Assembly (NCBI GenBank): GCA_022414725.1
Contig: CM039464.1
Span: forward strand, 29,261,433 to 29,325,432
Source of the DNA: Microglena sp. YARC
Lineage: Eukaryota > Chlorophyta > Chlorophyceae > Chlamydomonadales > Chlamydomonadaceae
Length of the DNA: 64,000 nucleotides
Direction: 5' to 3'
The position numbers and the translations under genes are program-made. Of the stretch, positions 59,063 to 64,000 are shown piece by piece (the first letter of the stretch is position 1; the number at the start of each line of letters is the position of its first letter). The notes under the pieces were generated by a model. That model was not told the origin of the DNA, did not search any database, and was given only the letters and a program-made list of their open reading frames with translations.

Positions 59063-59945
59063 ACATTTTGGAGGCTGTCGATGTCGAAGGTATTATGTCT
59101 GAAGTTTTTCAGTCATGGAGGTTTAAGTACCCAAGTGACACCAATGCAGTTAGAGACATCCCTGATGAGAGAAGGGTTGGCTTTAAACGCCTCCGATACC
59201 AAAAATGGTTCGCAGCCAACAGCAATGATGAGAATGGCTTGATTCCCTTTACATCCGCCTTACATAAGCAGGATCAGATTCGTTCTATAGCACAGTTTAG
59301 AATGGGTTCCCATTGGCTGAACACAGAAAGAATGAGGGTGGTGGGATAGAGCACACATCCTCGCTCAATGAGACACTGTCAAATGTGTGGGTTCCAAAAA
59401 ACTGAGGATGAAATGCATATGTTTGAGTGCCCTTTTTATAATGATATTCGCCTCCGCTACCAGAATCTGTTTACAGATATTTATAGGCATGTCCATGAGG
59501 ATACCGACTTAACCGTATGGAATGTGGAATTCTGCGATTCCACATTCAGAACCTTTATGAATGGAAATGGCACTAAGTCTTTTTGGAGCAACCTAGCCGA
59601 CTATCTTTCTACTTGTAGAAGAGCAAGACAGGAAGCCCTGGACTGCTTAGTGGCACCGTAATTTTTTATCCCTTTTTTTCTTCTTGAGACTTCTCATTTG
59701 TTAGCTTCTTACCTACGCCACTGTAAGTGGTTGAGATCTGGGTCCTGCTCTAAGGGGTTTAATACCTACGCCACCAAAACGGTGGTTGGGAGTTTGGTTT
59801 GTTTGTCCTCGACACACCCCTGATGTAATGGGGTTTTTTGCTTTGTGGGTGCTTTTTCTTTTTGTTTAAAGCACAGAGTCTCATACACCCTCGCGGTGTC
59901 AAGTAGACTTTAACATGTAATGTAATGTAATGTAATGTAATGTAA
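59063..59945 (+). mobile_element. 5'-truncated LINE insertion
   Basis: 883 bp absent from the second copy of the LTR element, where the uninterrupted site reads CTTCCGTATATTCTCCCG (63761). It ends in five TAATG units. No target duplication beyond an ambiguous TA is seen. It holds the C-terminal end of a reverse-transcriptase ORF and a 3' end that also occurs at 44921-45021. Confidence 0.9.
59068..59661 (+). pseudogene. LINE ORF2 C-terminus with zinc-binding motif
   Basis: One plus-strand frame, interrupted by TAG at 59347-59349. Before the stop it encodes QIRSIAQFRMGSHWLNTERM; after it, CQMCGFQKTEDEMHMFECP. The second is the C..C......H...C motif that follows the reverse transcriptase in many non-LTR retrotransposons. 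The TAG lies where a Trp is common (VVG*STHPRS), so a TGG to TAG change is likely. The reverse transcriptase itself is lost by 5' truncation. Confidence 0.8.
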
Positions 59946-60330
59946 TATTCTCCCGTGGACTGGCTGGCGAGCGCAGGCGTAGACTACGCCGCGTAGTAAG
60001 CGCCGCGTAGTAAGCGACTGGTAGTCAGAGGGGTGGCCACGTGATAGCGGTTGGCTTTGAGTCACTCCAGGGGTATTGCCTCCAGGGGTACGAAAACTGT
60101 CACGGATAGTAAGCGTCCATAGAGAAAGGGACGATCACGTGATTTTTGCTCTTGGTCTCAAGTGTCTGCAAGGGTATCGTTTGCAGGGGGACACAAATTG
60201 TCACGGGTAGTAGGCGCAACGTGTTGGGAAGATCACGTGATATGCGCTTGGTCTCGAGTGACTGCAAGTGTAAGGAGAGGTGCAGGGAGGCCTCGCGAGC
60301 GTGTGGATCGGACCAGACTACCGGACCAAG

Positions 60331-61285
60331 TGTAACACTGATGATTTGGTTGCTATGGTGCGCGCTTTTAGAGTGACCTACAATACAACAGTAACACACT
60401 GACTGATAAGCAGACGAGTATGGTATTGCTACACTCTGACTAACACAGGTGTACTTCTCTTACTTTCTACACGAGTGAACCAGACTGGTCTGCGACACTG
60501 GTGACTAATCCCACGTAGGCAGGAAAGATAGGCACGGGGCTTAGATCCGTACTTCTCAAGGGGGAGGGTGTCGTACGTCGACGAGTAACACGAAATCCGT
60601 GCCTACGGCAGGATAGACAGCCGAGCGCTATTACTTGCTCGTACTGCTCAGGGGGCCCTAGCTAATTCCGTCTATGATAGGAAAGAGAGAAAAGGCGCTA
60701 ACACTCGTAACTTTCCAGGGGGAATTAAATCTAATTCCGAGCCTAAGTGCGGGGATCAGGAAATAGCCCACTAAGTACGTACTTCGCAGAGTGTCTAGGA
60801 TATCTAGGGTAACCAGGGGCTTGGGGGCCGGGACAAGGATATGTCGCTGTTGCCGGGCTGGGGTCTTCAGGGTCTTGGCAAGTCAGGGTCTTGGGTCGCG
60901 ACAGGGGTATGTCCGACAGGGCGATGCGGGACTCAAGAGCAAACTCACGTAGAGGGAGACGGGGACAGGGACTTGGCACAGGGGATGACTTTAGGTTGAC
61001 TCAGCGTTACAAAGCGTGAATCAAGACATAAGTAAAGAACAGAGTTGCGGGTTATCAATTTATAGGCCTCAGCAGGGCGGCGAAACTAGGTTACATAAAA
61101 CATGGCTTGGCCCTTCAATTGGCGGCGAAACTAGATCTCAGATCGGGACCTTGGACGGACCCCTACAAATGCGACGGAACCTTCGACAAGTCCGCGCCCT
61201 AATTACTACTCGAATCTCTCATATCTGACTGTACTGCGCTACGTGCGCGTATCTTTGTGTCACACCCCGAATCGTGGGTGTAACA
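60331..61285 (-). mobile_element. Long terminal repeat B (shared middle LTR)
   Basis: 955 bp, nearly identical to LTR A. It serves as the 5' LTR of copy 1 and the 3' LTR of copy 2, because the same internal sequence lies on both sides. On its right is CTCACCCCACTACCTC, the polypurine tract of copy 2 read on the plus strand. Confidence 0.9.
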
Positions 61286-61588
61286 CTCACCCCACTACCT
61301 CAAGCAAATGATGCCCTCATCATTAGAACTGAACCCTAGGACTATGCTACTAGGTGAAAAACAAAAAAATATTACATTAATCTAGGCTTGGATCTTGGAC
61401 TTGAAATCTTGGACTCGGACTTGGATCTTGGAAACTTGGACTTATTACTACTTATCTACTATGTACCGTAAAGTGCAGGTACTTGTATTAGGGTCCTATG
61501 CTACTACAACCGTTCTATTTAGTCCAAAAAAATATTCCTTGGGGGGCACGGGTGAGTACAAAAAAAACTAAATAGAATGTAGTCCACA

Positions 61589-61855
61589 TCAAGGCGCACG
61601 CCTGGGGCGTGAGCTGGTGCCAGGTAGGCGGTGAGGTCGCTGGTGGCTGTTACCATCAGTGTCCTCGTAGTCCTCGCCCTGCTGGTTGTTGAGCAAGGGC
61701 AGGAGGGGGGACTCATTGTCCATGGGCTCTTCAGTAACCCTGGTGTAGGGCCCTGGTGGCACAAAGTGTCCGGGTGTGCAGTGCGGCAAGCATTGTATCA
61801 AGACTGGAGCTTGAGCTACAAGTGTGGGTCTAAGACAACTCATGGCTCGTATCAA
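61589..61855 (-). CDS. Small conserved ORF of the LTR element, copy 2
   Basis: Same 88-codon frame as 56868-57134. Preservation in both copies could be selection or simply recent duplication. Confidence 0.35.
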   Translation of the reverse strand: MIRAMSCLRPTLVAQAPVLIQCLPHCTPGHFVPPGPYTRVTEEPMDNESPLLPLLNNQQGEDYEDTDGNSHQRPHRLPGTSSRPRRAP

Positions 61856-61914
61856 TTTTTTTTCCAGGGTCTAGACGTCTCTAGTTCCATTTTTTTTCTT
61901 TTTTTTCTTCTAGG

Positions 61915-62410
61915 TAAATCATGTGTTCGAGGGCCAGATCCCGGTGGTGCCAGGTCTGCCTCGGGGTCTTGGGTCTTGGGTCGTGGGTCTTGGGTTCTAG
62001 GTTTCATGTTGTTCGATGGCCAGATCCCGGTGGTGCCAGGTCTGCCTCGGGGTCTTGGGTCTTGGTTCTTGGGTCTTGGGTCTTGGGTTCTAGGTTTCAT
62101 GTTGTTAGATGGCCAGATCCCGGTGGTGCCAGGTCTGCCTCGGGGTCTTGGGTCTTGGGTCGTGGGTCTTGGGTTCTAGTTTCATGTTGTTCGATGGCCA
62201 GATCCCGGTGGTGCCAGGTCTGCCTCGGGGTCTTGGGTCTTGGGTCTTGGGTCTTGGGTTCTAGGTTTCATGTTGTTCGATGGCCAGATCCCGGTGGTGC
62301 CAGGTCTGCCTCGGGGTCTTGGGTCTTGGGTCTTGGGTTCTAGGTTTCATGTTGTTCGATGGCCAGATACCGGTGGTGCCAGGTCTGCCTCGGGGTCTTG
62401 GTTTTTCTTG
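61915..62410. repeat. Satellite inside the LTR element, copy 2
   Basis: Same units as at 57195-57710, with a different number of TTGGGTC sub-repeats per unit. Confidence 0.93.
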
Positions 62411-62890
62411 GTGACTTGTTACACCTCAGGGTTTTGGTATACCCTAGGACTGATGGCTTGGACTCGTTACACCTTAGGGACTTTGTACACCCTAGGACTG
62501 ATGGCTTGAGACTCGTTACACCTCAGGGTTTTGGTATACCCTAGGACTGATGGCTTGGACTCGTTACACCTTAGGGACTTTGTACACCCCACTACCCTAG
62601 GACTGATGGCTTGGAACGCACAACTGGATATTTCGGGAGATGGGTCAAGGGACAGAAGTGTGTAGTACGTTTTTTCTACCTTTGCGGATAGACAAAACGG
62701 ACACAACACCCGCTTTTTCCAACTCTGCCCTTGAGGATACAACGTAGTGGATGGTTGTTTTGTTCCTTATGCTGCCCTTGAGGATGAAATATTGGTGATA
62801 TTGTACCTTTCTTGGCTCGAGGATAGAACGTAGTGGATGGTTCTTTTGTTCCTTTATCCGGACGTCATGTACATGATCGAGACGGCAGTT

Positions 62891-63521
62891 TCAGATTTCA
62901 CTACCAAATGCGTGCCGGGGAGATAACTTCCTGTTGTACCTCCCATAGCCCCATCGGCGGTTTTGGGCCTCCCTATATGGGCACTCTTGAGTCCAATGTC
63001 CAAGCTCTCGGCAACGGAAACACCCGTCATTGGCCCGCAAGTTATTCCCTGCCCTCCGGGGTCAAAGGAGGAAGGGTCGTGCCATGCCCGTTCCTGTCTC
63101 CCTGCCTAGTTGAGCTTGGGAAGTACCCTTGTCGAATTGGGCTTGGGTTTTGTCCCCGCCTACTCGCATTTGGGTGTTGCCTCAATTGCTCGTGCATCTC
63201 TTGACCAACTTCTTCTCTCACGGCTTGGATGATCTGGAACATCTGATGCGGATCCAAGTGAAAAAATTGTTGATGCGGAGGTTGTTGAGGTTGATGCGCA
63301 TCATCCTCCATGTTATCCATGGTGACATCCTTTTGCCGGGGTTGGATGTCTAGAATCAATTGCTCCCTCAGGGCTTGCATGATTTGGGTTAGTTGGATTG
63401 GGTCTATGTGGGCGAAGTTCTGGAGTAGTTGACCGTTTCGGACAAGTGGCGCTTGGTCAGGTGTTTGCCCCACTTGCGGACATTGCTTAGCATTCACGTC
63501 TTTCATGCTCACGTCTTTCAT
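62891..63521 (-). CDS. Gag of the LTR element, copy 2 (frameshifted)
   Basis: Same product as copy 1. Here the frame continues through the A run, giving GQNPSPIRQGYFPSSTRQGD and LPPLTPEGRE. It then breaks at AATAACTTGC, where copy 1 has AATACTTGC. The zinc knuckle CFRCRELGHWTQEC follows at 62981-63022. The two copies are broken at different places, which suggests that neither break is ancestral. Confidence 0.78.
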
Positions 63522-63570
63522 GCTGAATCACAGGGGGTGTAGAGACGAGGAGCGGAGGGGAGAGTAACGT

Positions 63571-63849
63571 TTACCAAGGCTGGTAAACTTGTAGCCCTAG
63601 CTCGGCTTGTAGTCCAAGGGCTCTAGCTAATTCCTTCATATTTTCTATTTTAATGATATCTAGCTCCATGCGTCTTTGAAGGCCATGAGACTTGGTTGGG
63701 GGCTTGGCTAGGGCGAGAGGGCTGCGCGCTACCGGCATGTGGCCAGAGAGATGTCTAGCACTTCCGTATATTCTCCCGTGGACTGGCTGGCGAGCGCAGG
63801 CGTAGACTACGCCGCGTAGTAAGCGACTGGTAGTCAGAGGGGTGGCCAC
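63571..63849 (-). CDS. Leader ORF of the LTR element
   Basis: Ninety-two codons ahead of gag, including KSHGLQRRMELDIIKIENMK and ELARALGLQAELGLQVYQPW before the stop. In copy 1 the LINE insertion splits it at 59062. It could be the first part of gag, joined by splicing or frameshifting, since 50 nt separate it from the MKDV start. Function unknown. Confidence 0.4.
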   Translation of the reverse strand: MATPLTTSRLLRGVVYACARQPVHGRIYGSARHLSGHMPVARSPLALAKPPTKSHGLQRRMELDIIKIENMKELARALGLQAELGLQVYQPW

Positions 63850-64000
63850 GTGATAGCGGTTGGCTTTGAGTCACTCCAGGGGTATTGCTTCCAGGGGTAC
63901 GAAAACTGTCACGGATAGTAAGCGTCCATAGAGAAAGGGACGATCACGTGATTTTTGCTCTTGGTCTCAAGTGTCTTCAAGGGTATCGTTTGCAGGGGGA

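Larger units (their letters stand above)
56532..60330 (-). mobile_element. Internal region of gag-only LTR retrotransposon, copy 1
   Basis: Between two LTRs on the minus strand. Next to LTR B lies CTTGGTCCGGTAGTCTGGTC, where TGGTCCGGTAGTCTGG could be a primer-binding site. Then come a leader with three roughly 110-bp repeats (GATCACGTGAT...), gag, a 73-85-bp satellite and the polypurine tract. No protease, reverse transcriptase, RNase H or integrase motif is visible, so it is non-autonomous. A LINE (59063-59945) interrupts it. Confidence 0.85.
61286..64000 (-). mobile_element. Internal region, copy 2 (runs out of the window)
   Basis: Same order as copy 1 but without the LINE. At 64000 it is within the leader repeats, so about 0.3 kb and a third LTR should lie just outside the window. 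Confidence 0.88.

Overview
This is eukaryotic nuclear DNA from a very repeat-rich genome. No bacterial-style operon, rRNA gene, true tRNA gene or CRISPR array is visible. A plant-type interstitial telomere motif (CCCTAAA)n recurs at about 8.08, 9.82, 19.66-20.45 and 21.84 kb. The main gene joins an Oxa1/YidC/Alb3 insertase domain to C-terminal TPRs, an arrangement known from plants. I infer a green alga, possibly a prasinophyte with a large genome such as Cymbomonas; the species is a guess.

Layout. 1-8 kb: degenerate tandem arrays, GT-rich satellites and one tRNA-derived SINE, with only doubtful coding scraps. 8.1-12.5 kb: pieces of an unidentified minus-strand gene, broken up by satellites and MITEs. 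12.5-18.4 kb: more satellites, SINEs and AT-rich palindromic MITEs. 18.8-47.8 kb: one plus-strand gene for an Oxa1/Alb3-like membrane insertase with TPRs. Its nine recognised exons join in phase and the introns are almost entirely satellites and transposons. 47.8-51.6 kb: a satellite carrying the stop-codon module, a SINE and a decayed retroelement ORF. 51.67-55.40 kb: a complete PIF/Harbinger DNA transposon with a TTA target duplication. 55.58-64.0 kb: a tandem, gag-only LTR retrotransposon (LTR-internal-LTR-internal), with a 5'-truncated LINE in the first internal region.

The most unusual observation is that the edges of nearly every exon of the insertase gene are tandemly copied into the neighbouring intron, usually with the splice site. 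Exon 1 has about 15 copies of its 3' edge plus donor. Exon 2 has about 36. Exon 5 has 12 copies of its acceptor plus 5' edge and 5 of its 3' edge. Exons 4, 6, 7, 8 and 9 have smaller sets. The minus-strand gene at 8-10 kb shows the same pattern, so it is not limited to one locus. I know of no named process that produces exon-boundary satellites like these.

Two Helitrons, two hAT MITEs with 8-bp target duplications, two TA-flanked MITEs, an 0.84-kb fold-back element and several SINE families lie inside the introns. Differences in homopolymer length between near-identical copies suggest that some frameshifts may be sequencing errors.
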